Shown: positions 1-5,037 of the stretch, piece after piece
Numbering within the stretch: the stretch's first letter is position 1
Layout of the letters: each line of letters opens with the position of its first letter
DNA from: Candidatus Aegiribacteria sp.
Lineage (GTDB): Bacteria > Fermentibacterota > Fermentibacteria > Fermentibacterales > JCC-6
Assembly: GCA_030600975.1 (NCBI GenBank)
Contig: JAUVUL010000188.1
Coordinates: forward strand, 1 to 5,037
DNA length: 5,037 nucleotides
Direction: 5' to 3'
Notes under the pieces: generated by a model
The model's database searches: none
Told to the model about the DNA's origin: nothing
Seen by the model: the letters and a program-made list of their open reading frames with translations, nothing else
Made by a program: the position numbers and the translations under genes

Positions 1-63
1 ACCGCCTACTGGGAGGAGGAGGAGGATATAGACGAGAGTAACATTGACGAAAATCAGCAGTAA
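1..63 (+). CDS. C-terminal tail of an unidentified acidic protein (partial, 5' end outside window)
   Basis: Frame 1 is open from the first base to a TAA at 61-63 and encodes 20 residues that begin TAYW and continue with a run of four Glu and further Asp/Glu (ending DENQQ). The stop is one base before the ATG of the next gene, which is the spacing expected inside an operon with translational coupling. The other frame used locally is closed by a TAG just upstream of position 44, so frame 1 is the likely coding frame here. The function cannot be told from so short a tail. From the neighbour, another pilus or pseudopilus component is plausible, but this is inference only. The (GGA)5 run at 12-26 is explained by the Glu codons. 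Confidence 0.55.
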   Translation, partial: TAYWEEEEDIDESNIDENQQ

Positions 64-64
64 C

Positions 65-1513
65 ATGCTGCAAGGGAGCACCGAAACGATAGATCGGTCA
101 GGCAACGGAAACAGCAGTGAGAGCCGCAGAGGTGCGGCTCTCGCGGTTGTATTCGTTGTCATGCTCGTTCTTGCAATTCTTGCGGGAGCCGTATACGTTC
201 TTTTCGTGTCCAATGTCAGATCATTAAACTGGACGATTGACAGGATAAGTGCCCGGTTCGCGGCTGAATCAGGTATAAATCTTGCAATACATCATCTTTC
301 TCTGGATGATATTCCTCCTGCAGGAGGTGAACCCTTTTATCTTCCGGACAATAGCGCGGGATGGATATCGATTCCGGGAGTGGATGACAGGGCTCTTGTG
401 GTTATAGATCCTTACGATTTTGCAGCAAGACCGTTCGCCAATCCGGGAGTGGAGATCAGAAGCCGCGGCATATCTGGTGAAGGGATCGAAACTGTTGTTG
501 CCAGGTTCGTCCCCGATTCGCCTTCCCGGTACGCATTCCTGGTTGATGAATCGATTCCGGTCGGTTTCTTCACAGATGGAAGGGTGATAGACGGGCCTGT
601 GCACTGTAATGGAAGCATTGTGTTTTCGAGCGCTTCGCCTGATTCGGCAAACGATCCTTCCGTGCGGGAGATCTCCACAACAACAGAAGGAGGTTTTTAT
701 TTTCCGGGATACGGCTATTCCGAGGTTCCCCATCCGGAGGGAAGCAATACCTGGGTACAACCGTTTGCAAGCCACCGGAGAGGCAGCCCCTCCTGGGACA
801 CCGATGCTCCGCGAATTGATTTCACAAGGCTTCACGATTACTTCGATGGATTGCGATCAGAAGCCGCGGGGCAGGGAACTCGCATCTACGGCGTGAAGAG
901 ATTGCTGTTCGATGGAGACAGGATCCTGTTCAAGAAGGGAATACTCAGCCCGACGGAAGTAATACAGCTATCTCCCGATTACAATCTTGTCTTCATTGAT
1001 AACGGTGGCCTGCCGGTCTACATGAGATCGAATAGCGCACTGACAGTACCCCTTACGGTCATATCAACCGGCCACGTCTACATATCGGGTATTATCGAAG
1101 CAATGACATCCACGAACGGGGGACCGCTCGGGATAGTTTCGCTCAGGGATATTATTATTGCTACTGATCCATCGCAGAGTGGAAGCTCGGACTGGCCCAG
1201 TCCCTGGAACATAAATACGAATCGTAGCTTGGTTGTAAACGCGTTTCTGGCCGCTCCGTCTGGAAAGCTCCGCGCGGAATGCACTTCCTACCCCCTGGAG
1301 AAGGCGTATTTCAGTGTGCTCGGAGGTGTGCTTGAAGAACAGGTTGGAAGACTGGGAACAGCGAATATGGGTTACGAACTGTTTATTGGATACGATGAGG
1401 GACTTTCAGGAGTCCGGCCACCGTACTTCCCGATACTGGAGCACTGGACGATAATCTCCTGGGAGGAAAATCCCGATTTCGAGGGAAAGAGTATCGAGGA
1501 CAACATGTACTAA
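65..1513 (+). CDS. PilX/DUF4900-like type IV pilus-associated protein, single N-terminal membrane anchor
   Basis: This is probably a minor pilin-like or pilus assembly protein of the PilX N-terminal / DUF4900 kind, anchored in the inner membrane with a large extracytoplasmic domain. Numbering from ATG 65 (482 aa), a short polar leader ends in SRRG. One hydrophobic helix follows at about residues 24-48 (AALAVVFVVMLVLAIL...), then AAESGIN at about 66-72, the pattern seen after the helix in PilX-type proteins. The rest is a beta-rich domain with family-like stretches: GPVHCNGSIVF (about 177-187), the VISTGHVYISGIIEA segment with LGIVSLRDIIIA behind it, and RPPYFP close to the C-terminus. No clear prepilin Glu+5 was seen, so processing by prepilin peptidase is uncertain. 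Start choice: ATG 65 lies one base after the upstream stop and suits coupling, but it has no good ribosome site. A TTG at 44 (7 residues longer, overlapping the upstream gene by 20 bases) has a weak GAGAG five bases ahead and cannot be excluded. The TAA stop directly abuts the left end of the inserted element. Confidence 0.75.
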   Translation: MLQGSTETIDRSGNGNSSESRRGAALAVVFVVMLVLAILAGAVYVLFVSNVRSLNWTIDRISARFAAESGINLAIHHLSLDDIPPAGGEPFYLPDNSAGWISIPGVDDRALVVIDPYDFAARPFANPGVEIRSRGISGEGIETVVARFVPDSPSRYAFLVDESIPVGFFTDGRVIDGPVHCNGSIVFSSASPDSANDPSVREISTTTEGGFYFPGYGYSEVPHPEGSNTWVQPFASHRRGSPSWDTDAPRIDFTRLHDYFDGLRSEAAGQGTRIYGVKRLLFDGDRILFKKGILSPTEVIQLSPDYNLVFIDNGGLPVYMRSNSALTVPLTVISTGHVYISGIIEAMTSTNGGPLGIVSLRDIIIATDPSQSGSSDWPSPWNINTNRSLVVNAFLAAPSGKLRAECTSYPLEKAYFSVLGGVLEEQVGRLGTANMGYELFIGYDEGLSGVRPPYFPILEHWTIISWEENPDFEGKSIEDNMY

Positions 1514-1545
1514 AGGGGCCGGGCCTAACATCTAAACATTTTGTC
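1514..1545 (+). repeat. Left inverted end of the RAYT element (REP-like)
   Basis: This 32-base segment starts AGGGGCCGGGCC and ends CATTTTGTC. It is the reverse complement of 2574-2605 except at three positions (1514, 1519 and 1527). The inner 18 bases (1528-1545) match perfectly. It lies directly after the stop codon of the pilus gene. The mismatches at 1519 and 1527 remove a small GTC/GAC stem that the right copy can form, so the changes are not compensatory. Confidence 0.75.
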
Positions 1546-1562
1546 CGTTTAATTCTTTGTTT

Positions 1563-2441
1563 TCAGGACTGAGTCTTACATTTAAAGGTTTGTCTTTCTT
1601 TGATAATTCTTCCGATTGTCACAACGTGCAGATTAATAAACTCAGCAAGTTCCTTCTTAGTATATCCATGCTTGGAATATGCTGTGAAGATCAATTTATT
1701 TCTTGATTCTTTAATAAGGAATCTGAGATCTTTAAAGAGTGAGGATAGATCTTCTCTGCATGCATATCGCTGTTCTCTTGGGATGTCTATATCATCCTTG
1801 TATTCACTGATTCTTTTACCAAGCGATTCTATGAAACTCTCAGTTCCCAGAATTAAACCAGCCTTGGTATCCTTTATTGGTGAAGTTGCATTAAGACCGC
1901 TCATAACGAAGTCTGTGTATTTGCTGCGAGCTAGGAAAAGATCATCATCAAATTGTGCTAGAATCCAACTTGCTGTCAGGAATGGACTGTTCTTTCCAGC
2001 AGTGCCAATAGTATGACAGTAACTGCTCCATTTGTATTCTGCTGGATGATTTACAATTCCCGCTCTTACAGGATTGAGAACAATATATCGGCACAGTTCA
2101 AGGAGATAGTTATCTCTTTGTACTAAAATAGCTTTGAATCTTCCCTGAAATACATGACCAATACGATCATGTTGCTTATTAAAATACTGGGCATAAATCG
2201 AGTTTAATCTGTGTATTCCTGCTGACAGATTGGCATCAGGAGTTTCTATAAGTAAGTGGTAATGATTGCCCATGATACAGTATCCATGACATATGAAGTT
2301 GAATGCTTTCGTACAGATCTCAAGAATATCAAGGAATTTGTACATGTCATCATCATCTATGAAGATAATAGCTTTACCGTTGCCACGTGCAGTAATGTGA
2401 TACAAGGCTCCCGAATATTTGATTCTCAATTGCCTGCTCAT
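1563..2441 (-). CDS. REP-associated tyrosine transposase (IS200-like, Y1/HUH family)
   Basis: This is a 292-aa single-strand DNA transposase of the TnpA_REP (RAYT) group, which cuts and joins REP-type hairpin DNA through a covalent tyrosine link. The N-terminal half is typical: MSRQLRIKYSGALYHITARG at the start, then the metal-binding HYH triad at residues 60-62 in GNHYHLLIE, HVFQGRFKA at 96-104, and RYIVLNPVRAG at 118-128, whose Tyr119 is the likely nucleophile. Tryptophan and serines in KWSSY (137-141) also fit the family. The C-terminal part holds a helix-turn-helix-like stretch at about 259-282 (GYTKKELAEFINLH...), as in longer RAYTs. No frameshift or lost catalytic residue is seen, so the enzyme may be active. 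The start is set by the family-typical N-terminus. A ribosome site is weak or absent in front of it. Codon and base use is AT-rich compared with both neighbours, pointing to transfer. Confidence 0.9.
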   Translation of the reverse strand: MSRQLRIKYSGALYHITARGNGKAIIFIDDDDMYKFLDILEICTKAFNFICHGYCIMGNHYHLLIETPDANLSAGIHRLNSIYAQYFNKQHDRIGHVFQGRFKAILVQRDNYLLELCRYIVLNPVRAGIVNHPAEYKWSSYCHTIGTAGKNSPFLTASWILAQFDDDLFLARSKYTDFVMSGLNATSPIKDTKAGLILGTESFIESLGKRISEYKDDIDIPREQRYACREDLSSLFKDLRFLIKESRNKLIFTAYSKHGYTKKELAEFINLHVVTIGRIIKERQTFKCKTQS

Positions 2442-2447
2442 ATTACC

Positions 2448-2476
2448 AGTTTACTCATAAATGGGATGTGTTTCAA
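2448..2476 (-). promoter_or_regulatory. Possible promoter of the transposase gene
   Basis: On the - strand TTGAAA (2471-2476) is followed after exactly 17 bases by TAAACT (2448-2453), a partial match to a sigma-70 type promoter (5 of 6 and 4 of 6). The -10 box would end only six bases before the ATG, giving a leaderless or nearly leaderless transcript. That would agree with the lack of a clear ribosome site. In an AT-rich region such a match can easily arise by chance. Confidence 0.2.
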
Positions 2477-2485
2477 GTGTTGAAA
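2471..2485. repeat. Short perfect palindrome upstream of the transposase gene
   Basis: TTTCAA-GTG-TTGAAA forms a perfect inverted repeat with 6-base arms and a 3-base centre, 30 bases upstream of the transposase start. One arm is also the proposed -35 box, so it could be an operator. It has no T-run suggesting a terminator. It may be a chance feature of AT-rich sequence. Confidence 0.3.
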
Positions 2486-2573
2486 AGAAAAGTATTAAAT
2501 AAATAAACCTCCGTTAGAGATGTATAGATATTAAGCTCAACATCATAAGCACAATAATCTAGATAATAAAATA

Positions 2574-2605
2574 GACAAAATGTTTAGATGTCAGGCCCGA
2601 CCCCC
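2574..2605 (-). repeat. Right inverted end of the RAYT element (REP-like)
   Basis: This segment starts GACAAAATGTTTAGATG and ends CCCGACCCCC. Read on the - strand it repeats the left end with three changes. On the - strand GTC at its GC-rich side can pair with a nearby GAC to make a small imperfect hairpin, which the left copy has lost. It ends eight bases before the SHMT stop codon, so it lies in the 3' untranslated part of that operon. Confidence 0.75.
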
Positions 2606-2627
2606 AGTGTTTCTTAAGTGTTTCTTA
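2606..2627. repeat. 11-bp perfect tandem duplication at the element edge
   Basis: AGTGTTTCTTA occurs twice head to tail (2606-2616 and 2617-2627) with no base between the copies, and the first copy starts directly at the edge of the right inverted end. In the SHMT reading direction the unit is TAAGAAACACT. The inner copy encodes the last residues, and the outer copy, shifted in frame, gives the TAA stop. No copy is seen at the left edge of the element, so it is not a flanking target duplication. Confidence 0.85.
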
Positions 2628-4044
2628 GGTTATCGGCGAAGAGTTTTGCGTAGTCTCCTGTAGGGAATGCTGATTCAAGGGCACCCGAAGCAAGCCTGAT
2701 GCTTTCTTCCAGAGGCAGCGTGTAGCGCATCACGGTGAATTTCTTCCGGAAATCTGCTACCTCATCGGCAACATCCTCATTTCTGATGATTATCCTGGTC
2801 ATGAGTTCCGCCAGCTGGCCGAAATCATCCTCGTCCATTCCGAACCTTGTCATTTCGGAAACACCCGTTCTGATACCGCTTGAGGAGAGGAAAGTTTCGT
2901 CATCGGGCAGGGCCTGGTAATTAACTATGATATTGTTCTCCTGAAGCCGGTCAGCTATCTGGGAGCCTTCTCCATGCTCTGCTACCCGGATCACCACCTG
3001 ATGCGTATGGGTATATCCGTCCGCAGGATCACCTTCCACTGCAAGGCCGTTATCTGCAACGTGTTTCGCGAAGGCTCTCGCGTTTGCCAGAACCCTGCTC
3101 TGATACTCATCCTTGAACTCGTTCATCTCGGTAGTAGCAACAAGAAGGCCCAGAAGAGTGGCAAGATGATGGTTGCTGGTACTGCCCGGGAACGCTCTGC
3201 TCGTGATGTCAAGCCATAGTTTCCGCAGTGGAGTTTTCTTCGCCATGTTGCTGACGATTACTCCGCGCTGTGGACCGAAGAATGTCTTATGAGTTGATCC
3301 GGTGACAACATCCGCGCTGTCGGCCAGCGGAGCCTGGAATGCTCCGTAGATCCCGAGTACATGGGCCATGTCATACATGATAACCGGCCTGTCTTCCCAG
3401 TCAGCGACTTCGTCAGCCAGTTCTCTGACCGGTTCAGGGTAGAGGAACATGCTTTTTCCGAAGATAACCAGCTCCGGACGAACTCGGCGTACCATTTCCA
3501 ACATTTTTGGTACGTCTATCCTGTACGGATTACTTTCCATTACCGGGAAGTTGACACAATTTTCCTTACCTGTTTCAGGATCTATCTCGACAAAATTGAA
3601 AAGAGCTCCGAATGGCTGGCTCGAGAGATGACCTCCCAGTTTCAGATCGTTGTTCATGACGGCACGCAGTTTTCTGAACGTACCATCGGGAGTGGACCTG
3701 TTAACGAATTTGGTCACTCCTTCGAATATGACCGCGTTCGCCATTTGTCCGCTTATGGTTCGTAATTCAACTTCCGAACACTGGAAATACTCCTTTATCG
3801 CTTCTCCGGCCTCTTCTTCTATTCTTCTAATGAAATCGGTTCCGTGATAGAAATATACATCCCTCCCCTTCATCCTTTTATGCTCGGCATATCTGCCGGC
3901 CGGATCGCATATTTCGCAGATCTTAACAAGAGGGCTGGGAGTATTCTCAGAGGGAATGAGATTAATGCATTTCCTCTGTCTCCATAGATTGTTCTCCCTG
4001 ATTCTTCCGAACAGGTCATCCATTTTTTTCGACAAATCGGCCAT
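2614..4044 (-). CDS. Serine hydroxymethyltransferase-like PLP enzyme (long, divergent GlyA family)
   Basis: This is a cytosolic fold-type I PLP enzyme of the serine hydroxymethyltransferase family, which normally interconverts serine and glycine with tetrahydrofolate. At 476 aa it is longer than the usual 410-430. Family motifs appear in order: LIPSEN (29-34), SGQMAN (98-103), GGHL with His139 for cofactor stacking, YDMAHV with Asp225 and His228, the PLP lysine K253 in GSTHKTFFGPQRG, FPGS (285-288), and SGIRTG with Arg392 for the substrate carboxylate. In a gapless reading against the YYGGCEYVD block of E. coli GlyA, the catalytic Glu (E57) is replaced by Asp70 in FYHGTDF. The exact reaction is therefore less certain; a SHMT, an aldolase-like role or another hydroxymethyl transfer all remain possible. 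The start is supported by AAGGAG at 4052-4057 with a 7-base spacer. It lies 31 bp downstream of the EIIA gene, probably in the same transcript. The last codons and the stop lie in an 11-bp tandem duplication. Confidence 0.85.
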   Translation of the reverse strand: MADLSKKMDDLFGRIRENNLWRQRKCINLIPSENTPSPLVKICEICDPAGRYAEHKRMKGRDVYFYHGTDFIRRIEEEAGEAIKEYFQCSEVELRTISGQMANAVIFEGVTKFVNRSTPDGTFRKLRAVMNNDLKLGGHLSSQPFGALFNFVEIDPETGKENCVNFPVMESNPYRIDVPKMLEMVRRVRPELVIFGKSMFLYPEPVRELADEVADWEDRPVIMYDMAHVLGIYGAFQAPLADSADVVTGSTHKTFFGPQRGVIVSNMAKKTPLRKLWLDITSRAFPGSTSNHHLATLLGLLVATTEMNEFKDEYQSRVLANARAFAKHVADNGLAVEGDPADGYTHTHQVVIRVAEHGEGSQIADRLQENNIIVNYQALPDDETFLSSSGIRTGVSEMTRFGMDEDDFGQLAELMTRIIIRNEDVADEVADFRKKFTVMRYTLPLEESIRLASGALESAFPTGDYAKLFADNLRNT

Positions 4045-4051
4045 GATTCAG

Positions 4052-4057
4052 CTCCTT
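4052..4057 (-). promoter_or_regulatory. Ribosome binding site of the SHMT-like gene
   Basis: AAGGAG on the - strand, seven bases ahead of the ATG at 4042-4044. It is a near-perfect anti-16S match and fixes the start. It lies within the 31-base gap after the EIIA stop codon. Confidence 0.75.
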
Positions 4058-4075
4058 CTATATTTCTAACTTGCT

Positions 4076-4906
4076 TTATAGAGTTTCCAGCGATCCTCTT
4101 ACTATGTCCGGCGACAGTACAATAATGCAGGCTCCCAGATGATTATCCAAATCTCCGGTGATCTCCTCGATTGAAGTGATTACTTCGTCAAGTGTATCGC
4201 CTGGAACGAGTGCGAGAATAGTCCTGGGTTCAGGCTTAGAACTGCCGAGTACATCAAGAAAACTTGCAAAAACAGGTACTCCTGAAAGGATCTGACCCAT
4301 CAGGCTTCCTTCATGGGTTATGGCTCCGGGGAGGCCCATTTCCAGAAAGAGTTCGATTATGTCATTGTAGATTTCCTCCTCCTGAACTACTACTATTATG
4401 AGCTTGTTAAAGGTTTTGTCCTTGCTGGAATCAAGGGCAGTTGCCGGAGCAGCGTGATAAAGGAAGGCTTCCCTGAGGGTGTAAGAGGTTGAACTGCTCA
4501 GCATCTCGTATCTGGATTTACCGGCGCCAAGTACTCTGCTGGCCGCCGCAAGCAGCCTCAGATGCATCTTCGGCTCTTCAGGGGGGCCTACTATAGCACA
4601 GAATACGTGCACACTTCTGTTGTCCATAGCATCGAAGGCCACACCTCTGGTTGAAACACCCAGGGCAAGCACAAAATCCTTCATGCCCTCCACTTTGCAG
4701 TGGGGAATCGCGATTCCCTTGCCGAAACCTGTAGATCCCATTTCTTCTCTTTCCAGAAGACCTCGCTCGATGTTCTCCAGATCGGTTCCGGCAGCGTTCG
4801 GGGATTCTGCGATAAGCCCTGCAAGGCTTCTGATAACTTCTTCTTTTGTTTTTCCAGCAAGATCGATCGAGCAGGATTCCAGCGGCAGGTATTTTGAAAT
4901 ATCCAT
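4076..4906 (-). CDS. PTS EIIA (PtsN/fructose type) domain fused to a P-II-like domain
   Basis: This 276-aa soluble two-domain protein is probably regulatory. Residues about 1-150 form a PtsN/fructose-type EIIA domain. MGSTGFGKGIAIPHCKVEG contains the phosphorylatable His69, and HLRLLAAASRVL (from His115) is the second conserved block. A short linker (about 151-165) leads to a domain at 166-276. This begins KLIIVVVQEEEIYNDIIELF, with MGLPGAITHEG after it, then PEPRTILALVPGDTLDEVI, and looks like the P-II/DUF-type regulatory fold, though without an obvious T-loop signature. No sugar-specific EIIB or EIIC is seen nearby. With an antiporter gene ending 2 bp upstream, a role in sensing and controlling ion exchange is more likely than sugar uptake; this is inference from context. 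The start is supported by GGAG (4912-4915) five bases ahead, placed inside the last codons of the antiporter gene, so translation is likely coupled. Confidence 0.85.
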   Translation of the reverse strand: MDISKYLPLESCSIDLAGKTKEEVIRSLAGLIAESPNAAGTDLENIERGLLEREEMGSTGFGKGIAIPHCKVEGMKDFVLALGVSTRGVAFDAMDNRSVHVFCAIVGPPEEPKMHLRLLAAASRVLGAGKSRYEMLSSSTSYTLREAFLYHAAPATALDSSKDKTFNKLIIVVVQEEEIYNDIIELFLEMGLPGAITHEGSLMGQILSGVPVFASFLDVLGSSKPEPRTILALVPGDTLDEVITSIEEITGDLDNHLGACIIVLSPDIVRGSLETL

Positions 4907-4908
4907 AA

Positions 4909-5037
4909 TTACTCCAGTTTCGCGCCGCGTACCACAGAGTATCTTGAAAGCGGCGGCCCGGTAAGTTCATTAACAAGTACAGAGAACAGTACGATGTTTA
5001 TCAGAGTGGTGGTGATGGAGCGATTAAGTGCAAAATA
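4909..5037 (-). CDS. C-terminal end of a probable cation:proton antiporter (CPA/Kef type, partial)
   Basis: Read from the right edge of the window, an open frame of 42 codons ends in TAA at 4909-4911. It encodes the end of a hydrophobic segment (TTTLINIVLFSVLVNELTGP) followed by PPLSRY and a basic tail ending RGAKLE. The pattern of a last membrane helix, then GPPL and a short basic cytosolic end, is what I recall from CPA-type Na+/H+ or K+/H+ antiporters, and such genes are often followed by PTS EIIA genes. The rest of the gene lies outside the window, so ion and family cannot be fixed. It is the first visible gene of the - strand operon, 2 bp before the EIIA gene. Confidence 0.6.
   Translation of the reverse strand, partial: YFALNRSITTTLINIVLFSVLVNELTGPPLSRYSVVRGAKLE

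Larger units (their letters stand above)
1514..2605 (-). mobile_element. IS200-like / RAYT element with paired inverted ends
   Basis: A unit of about 1.09 kb consists of one transposase gene bracketed by a 32-bp inverted repeat (1514-1545 and 2574-2605, 29 of 32 positions matching). Its base composition differs from its surroundings: 60-base lines counted inside give 30% and 42% G+C, against 50-55% in lines from the flanking genes. That supports arrival by transfer. The gene is intact. REP-associated tyrosine transposases are known to lie between REP-like sequences in inverted orientation, and this layout fits. No target duplication is shared by the two flanks, as expected for Y1/HUH enzymes. 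The true ends were not determined; the limits given are those of the visible repeat. Confidence 0.72.

Noticed and set aside
12..26. (GGA)5 run as a strong ribosome binding site
   Set aside because: It ends 17 bases before the TTG and about 38 before the ATG, too far for normal initiation, and it is explained as Glu codons of the upstream gene.
269..896. Several frames of 66-188 codons overlapping the PilX-like gene
   Set aside because: They are other-frame shadows of a gene with a clear membrane anchor and family motifs. No ribosome sites or domains support them.
1600..2483. + strand frames opposite the transposase gene (1600-2016, 2256-2483)
   Set aside because: They are antisense to an intact RAYT with catalytic motifs; the low-complexity products are explained by the complementary strand.
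2574..2605. Right inverted end as a rho-independent terminator for the SHMT operon
   Set aside because: The only stem visible on the - strand is short and imperfect, and no T-run follows it directly, so a terminator cannot be supported from sequence alone.
2606..2627. 11-bp repeat as a target-site duplication of the element
   Set aside because: Both copies are on the right side in tandem and none flanks the left end. Y1/HUH transposases do not normally make target duplications.
3361..3765. 134-codon open frame on the + strand
   Set aside because: It lies wholly antisense to the SHMT-like gene, whose motifs are clear. The product shows no recognisable domain.
4578..4976. 132-codon - strand frame overlapping the EIIA gene, and + strand frames at 4620-4964 and 4700-4897
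   Set aside because: All are other-frame readings across the EIIA gene and the antiporter end, rich in Arg/Cys/Ser, with no family resemblance.

Overview
The window carries two ordinary bacterial gene clusters that converge, with a small transposon-like element inserted between their 3' ends. No RNA gene, CRISPR array, riboswitch or origin was seen, and no stretch over 300 bases lacks a gene. The host is a bacterium of moderate GC: 60-base lines I counted in the flanking genes are about 50-55% G+C. The mix of a PilX/DUF4900-like pilus protein, a long divergent SHMT and a CPA antiporter plus PTS-EIIA pair would suit an uncultured lineage of the FCB/Deltaproteobacteria-like kind. That placement is only an impression.

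Left block (1-1513, + strand): the C-terminal tail of an unidentified, very acidic protein, followed almost without a gap by a membrane-anchored PilX/DUF4900-type protein. The two look like part of a type IV pilus or pseudopilus minor-component operon that starts outside the window.

Middle block (1514-2605): an IS200-like REP-associated tyrosine transposase (RAYT) gene on the - strand. It is bracketed by a 32-bp inverted repeat that matches at 29 of 32 positions. The block is clearly AT-richer than its neighbours (two 60-base lines counted at 30% and 42% G+C). One edge abuts the stop codon of the pilus gene and the other lies 8 bases from the stop codon of the SHMT gene, so the element sits exactly in what would otherwise be a gap of about 9 bases. 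An 11-bp perfect tandem duplication abuts the right edge and supplies the SHMT stop codon.

Right block (2614-5037, - strand): a tightly packed operon read right to left. It holds the C-terminus of a probable CPA-type cation:proton antiporter, then (2-bp gap) a PTS EIIA domain fused to a P-II-like domain, then (31-bp gap) a long SHMT-like PLP enzyme. The likely theme is a PTS-like or small-ligand regulator controlling an ion antiporter. The SHMT may be co-transcribed without a shared function.

The most interesting points are the complete RAYT element with its paired ends at a convergent junction, the tandem duplication at its edge, the EIIA/P-II-like fusion coupled to an antiporter, and a conserved Glu replaced by Asp in the SHMT-like enzyme. 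Nothing here proves a wholly new system.
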